In this document: positions 45,532 to 55,699 of the stretch, one piece after another
Layout: the number at the start of each line of letters is the position of its first letter
Position numbering within the stretch: the first letter of the stretch is position 1
Source of the DNA: Cranoglanis bouderius
Lineage: Eukaryota; Chordata; Actinopteri; Siluriformes; Cranoglanididae
Assembly (NCBI GenBank): GCA_023630585.1
Contig: CM042535.1
Location: 36,569,301 to 36,633,300, forward strand
Direction of reading: 5' to 3'
DNA length: 64,000 bases
Position numbers and translations under genes: made by a program
The notes under the pieces: generated by a model
What the model was told of the DNA's origin: nothing
Databases searched by the model: none
What the model saw: only the letters and a program-made list of their open reading frames with translations

Positions 45532-47361
45532 TAAGGGGTCTGGCTTGTCTCTGTCATTATATTTGCGAGCTTTATTCCGGATGATCTCCTTCAGCATTCT
45601 CAGGATCTCTGCAGACTCAGACGTAGCCGTGTCGTCCTGTTTTAGTGAAGGTTCGGACTTAGGCTTGTCTGGGTTAGGTTCCCGGGCCGCTGAGGGTCGG
45701 CTGTTTCTAAGCCATCGGCGGGGTTCCCATGTGACTCCGCCCTTTGGGTGGTTAGCTGGACGTGGCTGGTCCCGGAATTTTTCAGGGCGCCCAGTCTGGA
45801 GTTTGGGACGCGCACCACCTCGGTTGTAGTGCTCTCTGCTGGAAAAGGGTCGGTTACTGTAGTGTGTTTGTGCACCCTCTAGGGCCAGTTCTGAGCAGTG
45901 ATCGGAGACAGGGTAAATAGTTGGGTTTTTCACAGGTTTTTCGGAGGCGGCCTTCTGCTTAGTGTAGGCCTTGTGGGCCAGGTCCCGCAGCTGTTGAGTG
46001 GACATGCTGCGCGGGCAGGCTAGGACTCCTAGGTGATGGTTCACTGTAGGATGCAGATTTCGGATGAACAGAGTCCTGAAGTTGACATCTTCCTCCATTC
46101 CTGGCTCGTTCCGTGCCCCGAAGTAGGCCCGTCGGAGTCTGTGGTAATAGGCCTGTGGGGTTTCGAGCCGGCTCTGTTTTAAGTCCATAGCTGCAATAAT
46201 CCCTTGATCTGATTCAGGGTCAGAGTACTCCTTAATCAGCGCCCGTCGTAGTTCTTGGTAATCCGATCTGACAGTCTCTGGTTGTCGATCTAAGAAGCTC
46301 CGCACATCACGACTGGACGTAATCCTGATCAAGTATAATCTGTCCCACATGGTCACATTGTTTAAAGTCTGTAAAAGAAAGTCTATGTCTTGTAGATAGG
46401 CATGAATGTCATGGTCTCCCGCCAGGTTTGGAGTGAACGTAGGAACGTTCCTGGCCAGCTTGTCCAGTTCTTTGTGAGCTATGCCTTGACTGGGGGCAAG
46501 AATGCTCTGGAAAGGCTTCCACCCCCTTGTGGCTGACGGGGGTTCTTGATGGTCGCTTGGTGACTTCTTGAGCAGTGGGCTTTCACTCCCCTTTCGAGCT
46601 AGGAGCTCGTGGCCGGGAGGCCTCGGCTCACTGGTCGTGGGAAACTCCGTGGTGAGTGTTTCCCTTATCTGGTCATTCTGGAACGAGTAGGAATATTTCA
46701 ATTCTCGGCGAACAGTGTCAAGTTCATCTTTGAGAGAGTCTTTTTCGTGTACTAAGGTCTCGATTTCAGTTCGGGCCCTCAGCAGGTGGTTCTCGCATGC
46801 CTTGAGCTTAGCGTTCCTTTCTTCCAGTTCTCTCCCTGCTTTGGTCAGGAGAGTGTCACCTTGTTGGATTTTGTTTTTCAGTTCATCCCTGTTTTTTTTC
46901 TCCAGCTTCTCCTTTCGCTCTGTTTCTGCTTGAAGGTCTTGCAGGGCTTTTTGGAGTTTCTCCACTTCCTCTTGTAGCTCGGAATCCGTGCTGTGCTGGT
47001 CCGTGGTCTCGGGTGATGACTGAGCCAGGCTGGTTTGAACGAGGGCCTGGCTGGCCCGGGCCTCTTCGACTTGAAACTGGAGCGTCGTTACAGTTTGCTC
47101 CAGGTCACTGTTGCTCTTTTCGCTGCGCCATGCCTGGATGAGGAGGTTGTGAGCGAGGCTTCCGACGATCTTGGCCCAGTCCTTGTAGCTGTAGTTCTGG
47201 GTGGGATCATGCGCCATCAGCCTGTCTACTTCCTCGTCCAGCTGCTCTTTGCTTAAGCGCTGCCGGTCGGTAGCTGCTCCGGGCAGGAACATAGTCGTCA
47301 TGGTAGTCAGCCAGGTCTCAAGGTTGTACCAATGGGCAGTGGGGCTGCTTGCTCGGGACAT
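45529..47361 (-). CDS. gag: Retroviral Gag with long coiled coil, no zinc knuckle
   Basis: The 610-residue product starts at an ATG. A W/L-rich N-terminal part (1-80) is followed by a heptad-patterned charged coiled coil at about 85-225, rich in E, K, L and Q. A proline-rich linker leads to a capsid-like region from about 305 (N-V-P-T-F-T-P-N-L onward, with D-I-H-A-Y-L, Y-Y-H-R-L-R-R-A and F-I-R-N-L-H-P), typical of Ty3/retrovirus capsid folds. The C-terminal part is basic with R-G, P and K residues. No C-X2-C-X4-H-X4-C knuckle is present, so RNA is probably bound by basic residues, as in foamy viruses. It ends in UGA within a readthrough context and shares its frame with pol. Confidence 0.88.
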   Translation of the reverse strand: MSRASSPTAHWYNLETWLTTMTTMFLPGAATDRQRLSKEQLDEEVDRLMAHDPTQNYSYKDWAKIVGSLAHNLLIQAWRSEKSNSDLEQTVTTLQFQVEEARASQALVQTSLAQSSPETTDQHSTDSELQEEVEKLQKALQDLQAETERKEKLEKKNRDELKNKIQQGDTLLTKAGRELEERNAKLKACENHLLRARTEIETLVHEKDSLKDELDTVRRELKYSYSFQNDQIRETLTTEFPTTSEPRPPGHELLARKGSESPLLKKSPSDHQEPPSATRGWKPFQSILAPSQGIAHKELDKLARNVPTFTPNLAGDHDIHAYLQDIDFLLQTLNNVTMWDRLYLIRITSSRDVRSFLDRQPETVRSDYQELRRALIKEYSDPESDQGIIAAMDLKQSRLETPQAYYHRLRRAYFGARNEPGMEEDVNFRTLFIRNLHPTVNHHLGVLACPRSMSTQQLRDLAHKAYTKQKAASEKPVKNPTIYPVSDHCSELALEGAQTHYSNRPFSSREHYNRGGARPKLQTGRPEKFRDQPRPANHPKGGVTWEPRRWLRNSRPSAAREPNPDKPKSEPSLKQDDTATSESAEILRMLKEIIRNKARKYNDRDKPDPL

Positions 47362-49270
47362 GGCAACTGTTGACGAGAGAAGAACAACACAGACGCCAAT
47401 GCAAGTCTACGCAAATTAGCTAGTCGCAATCGTACTTAATTAGGTACGCGGTGAGTCTCAATTTGGCTAACTGGTACAGCCAGTTAGTGGTATGTAGGCC
47501 GGACACTTATTGTCTTTGGCCGTAGGTGGCCAGGAAGGGCCAAATGGTCTGGGTATGCGCCAGATCTGAATTAGAAGATTTGGACGGGCGGTAGCCTAGT
47601 GGGTCATCTAATGACACTGGCTGCCTGGGTCATACAATCTAGGGTTTTAGCTTTTCCTTGCTGGTTCCCGTAGGCTTATGCCTTTAGGTGAGCTTGAAGA
47701 GACAAGTCATAACCAAACAACAGCTAAGTAGAACAAATAAAATTGAACTAATTAATGAAAACAAAGAGAAGGGGGTAAGGAGAAAGCCTTCTCTATCTGT
47801 GGAAGTCCTATGAATAGGCAGATGCCAATGGCTACCACAACAGTTAGAATTCAAATCTTACTTTGGCTTGGTTTTAGTTCACACTAAGGGAGCATGCACA
47901 GTAAGGAATTCTTTAAGTGGAAGAGTGTTATCAATTGGGAGAGACGAGAAAGGGAGTCAAAATATAAGTAAAATGACAAAGTGAAAGAAGAGAGGGGAGA
48001 AGCGAAAAAAAATAAAAAATAAAAAAATTGAAAAATGAGTGAATAAAAATAAACAATAAACAAAAATTAAAAATAATAATGCGAAAAAGAAGGGAAAAAA
48101 AAGAAAGAAGAAAGAAAAAAAAATTAATAATAGTAATTAAAATGAAACTAATAGCGCCAATAAAGAAAAATCAAGTGGTGAGAGAAATAAATTGTAAACC
48201 AGCCAATAAAACAAAAGAGTAATAAAACAAACAAGCCGAAAAGAAAGAGAAAAGGAAAAAAAAATTGAGAACACTAATCCTGTTAGAGTAGGATAGCTAG
48301 AAAGGACCGAGAGGCTGAGACAAGGAACAGTGAATGCAGAAATGAGAATAGCATAGACCTAACAGAGAAGGTCCACAAGGTGGCGGCAGTGAGCCACCCA
48401 ATAGTGAGTAAAAAGGGGGGTGTTGGTTTTACCGCGGTTAGCCCTCAAGCTGGCGGCCCTCTGGTGTTCAGTCAGAGGTACTGCAACCTACCCTAACTCA
48501 GACGTGAAATGAAATCAGCGCGCGTTTCCTAGGGGACGGCTTTAATGGCGATTTCATGTGTTATCACGAGAATAGAGAAATTTTGAGATCTCAGGGATCC
48601 TTTGTGCTGTTCACGCACAAGAAATGTGGGCAGGATTTCTTCGCTGCCATGCACATAAAATCACAACGGGGTTTCTTCGCCGTTGTTTGAATTTACACTT
48701 GATCAGAGTGTCGGGCTCTTCATTTATATATCAATCACCGTTTGAGGCTGATTTCTACATGCAGTGCGTCTTACGGTTAGCTACGCCGGTTTAGCTCTGC
48801 CAGAAGAGACTTATTGCCTGTCGAATTAACATTGGTTCAACGCAATGCATCGAGTCTAGCAATATAATAAGGCCTTCTAGAAAGATAAGAGGAACATCGC
48901 TCAAATCAATCTTTACTGCGCTGGAAGAAGGTTTCTTCGTTCTTACCAGGCGATTACGCAATTAAAAATGTGCTGTGTTGCCATTTCATCGTCTTCAGAC
49001 ACAAGTTTAATGTTATGAACTGCAGTTTTAACTTTAAGCACTTAACCGCGGCTAAATTTGTCAGACAAATATATAGCGCTGTTAACGTGCTGAACTGAAA
49101 ATCAGCTTAGAGCCTTTCAGTTATCAGCGGAGTGAGCTCGGGACGCTCACTCGCTGAGCGCGCGCAATACGGATTTAAGAATGGGACGAACAAAATCGCG
49201 CCGGATTCGAAGCGCATTCACTCATGAACCAAGGTTTTTAAAACGTGCCCGCACAATCTCCACCATAATA
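47362..49270 (-). other. Long 5' leader of the retrovirus
   Basis: This 1.9 kb lies between the 5' LTR and the gag ATG with no long open frame. The part 48000-48270 is strongly A-rich on the plus strand, hence U-rich in viral RNA. Packaging signals and a splice donor are expected here, but I cannot point to them. Confidence 0.6.
49248..49265 (-). promoter_or_regulatory. Primer binding site candidate
   Basis: Five bases inside the 5' LTR end the minus strand reads TGGTGGAGATTGTGCGGG. TGG is the complement of tRNA CCA ends. I could not match the rest to a particular tRNA. Confidence 0.35.
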
Positions 49271-50956
49271 TGTAGCGAATCTAGCTCAAATGGGTGAAAT
49301 ATATCTATAGCTCTAATCGAAGCGTGTTCTGATTGAGTATGGATATAAATCGACCATGAAAGGGAATGTTATATTAATTACTGTAACCTAGCTTTAGAAT
49401 TAAATGCGAAGCAGCTTGATCTATGTGTCCACCAAACTTACCAGGGCAGTCTTCGTATTACTCTAAAGGAATAAATTATCCTTCTGGCCACGAAGCATAG
49501 TTTATTCTACGTTAACAGAAATCCAGCGCGTAGCGAGGAGCAACGTTAAAAGTGAACCTTGTCATAAGTAAAAACAGACGATCCAGCGTGATAACCATGG
49601 ATTTTAATAACTACGTAAAAACTACTGATATACACAACTAGGTACAAACAAATAATACATATATATACAGGGTAAGTGAAAGAAACAGAAGGAAAAGTAA
49701 TGGAAGTAACAGTGGCAGAACACAGTTTAACCTCGAGAATCAGCAAAGAAATTCGTATTCAACTTTTTCAACAAAAGTGGCTCTGACTTAAAGGACACCT
49801 CTAAAGGTCAATTGGAATTATACTTGCGTTAATTTTATGCAGTTCACGAGGGTCCTTGATTTGCAGATTGAGCGAGGAATTTGCTGGTTCTTCGGCGTCG
49901 GTAGAGTAGGGGTGAACGGAGTTGAGTCTCGCCCGAGGATGAAGAATATGGTGATTGCCACGTGGTTTCACGAGACAAAGGAGAGTCCGGAGGAATGCCG
50001 GAAACGGAAGGCGGCAAGGTGAGAAGTAGGAAGAGGGTGAGAAAAAGCGAAGGAGCGAGCCAGCGGGGGACGCGTGTCGCGGTCTTTTATGGACAATGCC
50101 AATGTACACGCCTCTCTGAGCTGCTGGCGAATCCAAAGAGAGATGAGAAAGTTCTGGGGGAAAACTTCCTTGGTCTGTCCCAGAACGGGTCGCATGTCAG
50201 GGCGGGGTTTGTGTTAAGTTTGGATCAATATGGTATTTGATAAAACATGGAAAAGTATAGAATGATACATCCTATCGTCCTGTAGTATGCATCATTAATT
50301 GGCATATTATGAGACAATGATTTTGGTACCAAACTTCAAGGAGATTATGATATCTTGGACAGTGTAGGATCATTAGACATAGTTACAGACAACTTAAAAA
50401 TTAGCTTTTCGCTCAAACTATATAAAATTGCTACAACTAGGTTATCTAGACATACAACACATGCATATACGAATACATCATAACTATCTAGGGATATGAT
50501 TACAGGTTACATTCAATAGACATGTTCACTGTGTGTGTGCGTGAGTGTGTGCATGTCCAGAAGAGGGGGCTGGCGTTCTTCTAAAGTCACAACGGTCCTT
50601 TGGTCACCTCAGGGTGACCTTCTAGGGAGGAGGTTCTTTGCTAGACCGGTTGGCTCCGATGTTAATCTCTGAGGTCGTAAACTGAGATTAAATCGAAGAT
50701 TTACGGGCCCTGGGGTCGGGAAATGGTGGATCCTTGTTGACGAACTAATCCTGAAGTTTCCCAGACGTTCAGTCATCAAAGGTTTCTTTTATTGCGGGAG
50801 TAGGTCCTGTGTGGGTTCCCAAAGAGTCTCCTGAATTCCAGAGTTGCATCTGGTCAAAGAAGGCCTCTCGGGTTATTCTGGGTCACTTAAAGGAATGAAA
50901 CTTTATATGTTTCACTTGGGTTAATTTAGAAATCAGTTTGGGCACCCCGATACGTT
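49271..50956 (-). repeat. 5' LTR of the endogenous retrovirus
   Basis: It matches 36431-38114 with about 25 substitutions and two single-base insertions. Its outer end lacks the last three bases (ACA on the plus strand) seen in the other LTR and stops at ...TACGTT before GGTTCGTTAG. As the 5' LTR it should hold the viral promoter. Confidence 0.92.
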
Positions 50957-51252
50957 GGTTCGTTAGAGAACCTGTTTTAAGCATTTTTATTTTTACATCA
51001 GAAATAAAAATAAACACAAATAATTTTCTTAACAACAACAATAATAAATACATGATAATAAACATACTTACTGTTGAGATAGACGGCCATCTTCTATTGA
51101 AACAGTCTTACAGCCAGATCAACAAAAACTTGAGAACTAAGTTTTCACTACACAGACGATCCATGCATTGATCCGACGTCATACCTGACACGTGTTTTTA
51201 ACAGTGTTTCTCAGAACACACACACGCATAGTGCGGTTGTAAAAACTCATTA

Positions 51253-51314
<62 letters not shown>

Positions 51315-51426
51315 GACAGGAAAAAGTCACAAAACGTATTGACATAAATTACACATGTTCATGGGGCATTCACGAGAGTTCGTAATTACACTTCTATTTA
51401 ACCATCTTATTTAATCAATAGCTTTC

Positions 51427-51481
<55 letters not shown>

Positions 51482-51686
51482 CCCATTAGCACACATCACT
51501 TCGTGAAACGTTAAACACACACACCTGGGAATGCAACTCCACACAGACAGAAGACAGGAAAAAAGTCATAAATGTATTGTCATAAATTACACATGTTCAT
51601 GGGGCATTCACGAGTCCATAAATTACATAATGTGAGGGGGGTCATAAATCAAATTTTGACATAAAGTCTATGTTACAACTACTTAC
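50957..51686. other. Right flank of the retrovirus, with CA microsatellites
   Basis: It contains two long (CA)n runs at 51265-51310 and 51428-51480. Between them and after them, a segment of about 90 bp recurs (AGAAGACAGGAAAAAGTCA near 51311 and again near 51548, then CATGTTCATGGGGCATTCAC), so this is a local tandem duplication with the microsatellite. An isolated ATG with a GTAAGT donor lies at 51066-51090 on the minus strand. Confidence 0.7.
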
Positions 51687-52435
51687 AGATCAGTGGGCTG
51701 AAGAAAGAAAAAGCCATTTTCACAATGAAAAAACTTTATGCGCATTTCATGTACATTAAATTATATTACATTAGGGACGTCTCAGCATTTGTTAACCAAG
51801 AAAAATAAGCCAAATCTATGCTTGACAAGCATGAGTTTTCACAGTTCCTTATGACAATGAATAATTTTCCAAGTCTAACTATCAAGATTGTAAGTAACTT
51901 GAAACAGAACCTTTTTTGGACTCCACGTAGATCATAAACCATTGAAATCGTTTGAGAATTGTAAACGTTATTGTGCTTTTTATGGCGGACGTGTTGACGC
52001 ATCACAGCAACGGGACAAAGCGGATAATGTGGGGTCTATATATGTCTATGCCATTACCACAGTAGTGTTAGCAACATCATCAGAGGATATGGTAAAAGAT
52101 ATTTTTCAAGAATATAACTTTTGGCTTAAAATACAAAAGCTTGTTTGTTAGAGGAAGATGAAAAGGATGAAGGGATGCCAGTTTTACCAGAAGCACCAAG
52201 AACGGGGATGTACATATCAATGTGAGCTAGCTAGCAAGCTTCTTCAGGTTCTTCTGGTTTCTTCAGGAACTATTTCCTCTATCAGAGCACAAAATAAAAG
52301 GAAAATTGGGCACAAAATGTCACTTAATCTATATTAATTTATTGTTTATAGAACTGTTGTATAAAAGTAATTGTTACACTTGTGTTATGCTGTTTATCTT
52401 TTTATTATTAGCCCTAGATTATGCAGATCTAGATC

Positions 52436-53005
52436 TGACATCTAGTCTTTACTGTGTACGCTTTTAGTGGCTCCTTTTTGATCCATTCATAGATGTTCTT
52501 CATTATTGAAAGAGCAAACCGAAAGTCAGTCGCACTACCCAGGTTCGCTATAAATTCTTTAAGAGTAATTTTCCTCCCTCTGTGACCGCCGTTAAGATCA
52601 GCATTCAGCATGATTATGGCCCAGCACAGGTAGTACACCGCAGGCTGCAAGTCGAGCGGAAGTTTACAACACGTGAGGTACCGAAAAGAAAAGTGAGTTA
52701 TAAGTAGATCCTGAATCTCAGGTTCATCCTCTGGCCAAAAGGCTCTGAGGAACCATCGGAGGTCCTTGTCCAGATAAGTCGAAAAAGAAAAGTACGTGAC
52801 GTACGCTTTCACCGTTGCCTCGGCGAAGTCCAGATCCTCAATATAGTCTCAGTTGCTGTATTTGATCACAGATATTATCATGGAAGTCGCTCACAACTTC
52901 TTCCTCTTCCGTTGCTCCGGATGTAACTTCTTCCTGTTCATCAGTGTCTGGCTTTGTCAGCCAGTTTTTAAGCGCTGACGTCAGAAAATAATTCAGAAAA
53001 TCCAT
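52436..53005 (-). pseudogene. Sec7-PH pseudogene (copy 2)
   Basis: Compared with copies 1 and 3, a 98-bp deletion at 52838/52839 shifts the frame within the region before the Sec7 domain. A deletion of about 830 bp at 52430-52436 removes the whole PH domain, the C-terminal helix and the stop. The remaining Sec7 stretch (52439-52812) is still open and reads Y-L-T-C-C and D-L-Q-P like copy 3, not Y-L-M-C-C and D-M-Q-P like copy 1. The ATG (53003-53005), TATA box (53087-53096), CRE (53108-53115) and E-box (53198-53203) are kept. A functional exchange factor cannot be made. Confidence 0.9.
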
Positions 53006-53086
53006 CGCGTTTTAGTCCGACGCTCTTTAGCGAGTGCATAAGTGAGCAATCAGCTGTTCTTTGAACGCTCGTGCTGTGTGCAGCGT

Positions 53087-53115
53087 CTTATATAAGCGGC
53101 CCATTAGTGACGTCA
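53087..53115 (-). promoter_or_regulatory. TATA box and CRE of Sec7-PH copy 2
   Basis: CTTATATAAG (53087-53096) and TGACGTCA (53108-53115) keep the spacing seen in copies 1 and 3 although the gene is broken. Confidence 0.65.
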
Positions 53116-53314
53116 TCCTACATCACCGCTCCATGGTTCCATTCCAAATCGAACCCATTGATGACGCTGCACGCGGCGTCCTCGTGAGTCAGAGAGTCAC
53201 GTGGGTCACGGTGTCAGCGTGGACTGTTGATATGAGCCATGAGCTGAAAATAATTAGAAACCACCGATTGCAGTGCTTTAACTTCATTTTTTCCGTTTTC
53301 AGAGAGGGATGGAG

Positions 53315-54117
53315 TGCGATTATAAATAAATAAATAAATCCCTTCTATAAATGTACCAATACTACATGGTCAAATAGCAGTTGTGAAACCATGAAAATTC
53401 ATTACAGTTTTTATATGAAGACTGTTTTGTTGAACTTCACCACTGTTCACTGATGGAGACTTGAGTGCCAAACTGTTTGTGGTAATTATAGTCCTAAATC
53501 CATCATAGCATAACTGTTCATATGAATTGAGGTCCAAAGCCATCTTTATGGTTTTTAAGTGGTACCATCCTCAGTAATCTCAATGATCTTTAGGCTGCAC
53601 CGTGTGGGGCCATCCTCAGCAGCAGCATGTGACTTCAGTTGATGAGACCTCAAACCAGAAGTAGGGCATCAGGATGGATCAGGCAGGTCCAGAGAGCAGA
53701 AGGGGTCAGGATCACTGGCATCTCAGGAGTATCATGTGTAGCTCGACAGAAGGGTGGGGAGGGGGGGGGGGGGGGTACAGTGTACTTTGTGTGAAAGCAG
53801 GTACTCCGGAAGGACTGGCTATGACAGCGTAACTAAAAGGGAGAGCCAGAAGGTAACACAGACATGAGGGCTCCCTGGGACATAAGGCAGCCAGCCACTC
53901 CACCATCAACAAACCTGATAAAATATCTTAATTTCATATTCTAAAATGTACATCAACTAATTAATACATTTTCAAATGAGAGATAAATCTTGCATTTTAA
54001 CAAATGATTTTTCTTATAAACCATGTCAATATCTGTGAAAAAATCCTAGACTTAGATTTAGGTGGGCTTAATGGGTACACTTACCCTAACTTTTTTCCCC
54101 TGAAGATAAGCTGCAAT
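53315..54117. other. Non-coding stretch after copy 2
   Basis: It starts with a repeat fragment (53315-53372) shared with 26687-26745. A G-run is at 53760-53774. No gene is seen. Confidence 0.55.
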
Positions 54118-54434
54118 TGCCCTGCTGAAAAAAAAAGAAACCATCACAGAAATTCTAATGTTTCCCCTACAAATACCATTACAAACAATTAGTTGTTAAG
54201 CACTAAAACAATTACCAAATGGTTTCCATTACATGGTAGTACATACTAAGGATGAAGGTTCTTAATGGTATCCACTAGACATAATGTGCCACCAACAAAC
54301 TGCAACAAATTACGAGTAGAGACCCACAGGTACCATTACAGTTTCCATTAAAACCAATACAATTCAAATTATAACCATTGCAAATTCTATTAGGTTCTCT
54401 TTTTTTTGTTTTTATTTGTTCTTCCAGCAGGGCA
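54118..54434. mobile_element. MITE with TGCCCTGCTG terminal inverted repeats
   Basis: The left end TGCCCTGCTG (54118-54127) is followed by an A-run. The right end is T-rich and closes with CAGCAGGGCA (54425-54434), the exact inverse. The 317-bp interior has no coding frame. The target duplication is unclear. Confidence 0.65.
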
Positions 54435-54601
54435 TTTAGTAATGACTAACACAACTGATCCTCTGGTTTAACTGTTAGTCAGATGTAATATTTCCTACCA
54501 TCCTTTCCACATTTTACCCTTTCTGAGTGTGCTTCAGTCTGGAGATCAGAGGTTACCTCTAACTTCAGTAGCTTGAAGCTAATAGGTTAATTCTGGCAGA
54601 G

Positions 54602-54925
54602 GGGCTCGTTAGGCAAGATGACGTTGTTTTGCCTCAGGTCACGAGCGGGTGCGCTACTGCTTTCTGAGAGAAATCTTAACACATTTGCTTCTTTCTTTTA
54701 TTTTGTAAGAAAACATTCTTTGTTTAATGGTTAAAACGTGCATTATGGTGTAAATAAGTCACAGAACAAACACTTCTCTCAGAAAGAAGTAGCGCACTCG
54801 CTCGTGACCTGAGGCAAAACAGCGCCATCTTGTTTAACGAGCCGCCATCTTGTTTAACGAGCCGCCATCTTGTTTAACGAGCCGCCATCTTGTTTAACGA
54901 GCCGCCATCTTGTTTAACGAGCCAA
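54602..54925. mobile_element. Hairpin element with 70-bp inverted arms and a 20-bp tandem repeat at one end
   Basis: The arm 54602-54672 is the near-perfect inverse of 54773-54846, with a loop of about 100 bp. At the right edge the last 20 bases of the arm (GCCATCTTGTTTAACGAGCC) are repeated head to tail five times up to about 54925. The whole can fold into a long stem. It is probably a non-autonomous transposon whose end has expanded. Confidence 0.82.
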
Positions 54926-55509
54926 TTGTGCTCCAGTTAGCAGCAAGCTATCATTAATATAGCCACTGAGAAACTGCCCAAAACATGCAAAAATGTTATT
55001 TAGATTTAAGCTTAAGGCTAAGCGCTAGTTAGCTGCGAGCTAGCTATCTTACATTTAAACTGTATAACTTAACTGCATCTGTTGTAACTTAAATTGTATG
55101 AAACTACAGAAAAATAACTGCACGTAAAGATAAAAACATTACATACCTTATTAATTTATAGTAGTGTTCCAGTGGTGCTCGAACTGCTGCTGCTGCTCGT
55201 TCACTCATATGGAGCTGAGGAGGAATGAGAGCCAGCGGGGGAAGTCCTTCACTCACTCAGCTCCTAATTCCATCACTTCACATATTTATCTTTATTCTTC
55301 AAGTTAAAACCCGACACTGGTTTTAACATTTTAAACATTTTTTATTTTTTTTATTATTTTTATAAAAAAAAGTTATTTCTTGAGGTATTAATTTGAAAAC
55401 TTCCCAGTGTAACAAACTTTAAAGTCGGGCAAGGAGGAGGCGGGAACCGGCTGAACATAAACAAACGTTTAATGATAAACGAAACTGAAACCGGAACACA
55501 AAGTGCACG

Positions 55510-55553
<44 letters not shown>

Positions 55554-55690
55554 GCGGTTCCAGCCGCTCCTTTATCTCGCTTCTTCTTCTTCATCTTCTT
55601 TTGGGTTTAAGGGCAGTTTGCATCCATGAGAGTTGCAGTAGAGCCATTTTCCGGTTCTAATCTCCTTTAACTTCCATCACATCATATTCT
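54926..55690. other. Non-coding stretch with CT microsatellite
   Basis: It contains a (TC)n run at 55515-55549 and AT-rich patches. No gene is supported. Confidence 0.6.
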
Positions 55691-55699
55691 CCTTATCAG

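Larger units (their letters stand above)
36431..50956 (-). mobile_element. Endogenous retrovirus, full length, minus strand
   Basis: The order on the minus strand is 5' LTR (49271-50956), leader, gag (45529-47361), pol (40123-45531), env (38225-40015), polypurine tract (38118-38130), 3' LTR (36431-38117). At 14.5 kb with 1.69-kb LTRs it is long for a vertebrate retrovirus. All three genes are open. The two LTRs differ at about 25 positions plus two 1-base indels by my line-by-line reading, about 98.5% identity, so the insertion is young. No matching target duplication is seen at the outer ends. Pol has a tether-like region and a separate RNase H, as in true retroviruses, and an integrase ending in a GPY/F-like module. 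I cannot place it in a named genus. Confidence 0.93.
51687..53314 (-). repeat. Truncated duplicated block (Sec7-PH copy 2)
   Basis: This block matches 60945-63530 of copy 3 with two internal deletions. It includes the right part of a transposon (51687-52050) with its 8-bp target site CCATTACC (52051-52058), the downstream flank, a broken gene and the promoter region. At 53314 it breaks into a fragment of the TTTATTTGTATAGCGC repeat. Confidence 0.88.

Noticed and set aside
51766..52005. 79-codon minus-strand frame repeated at 61023-61262
   Set aside because: It lies in the transposon end shared by copies 2 and 3; similarity is explained by duplication and nothing recognisable is encoded.
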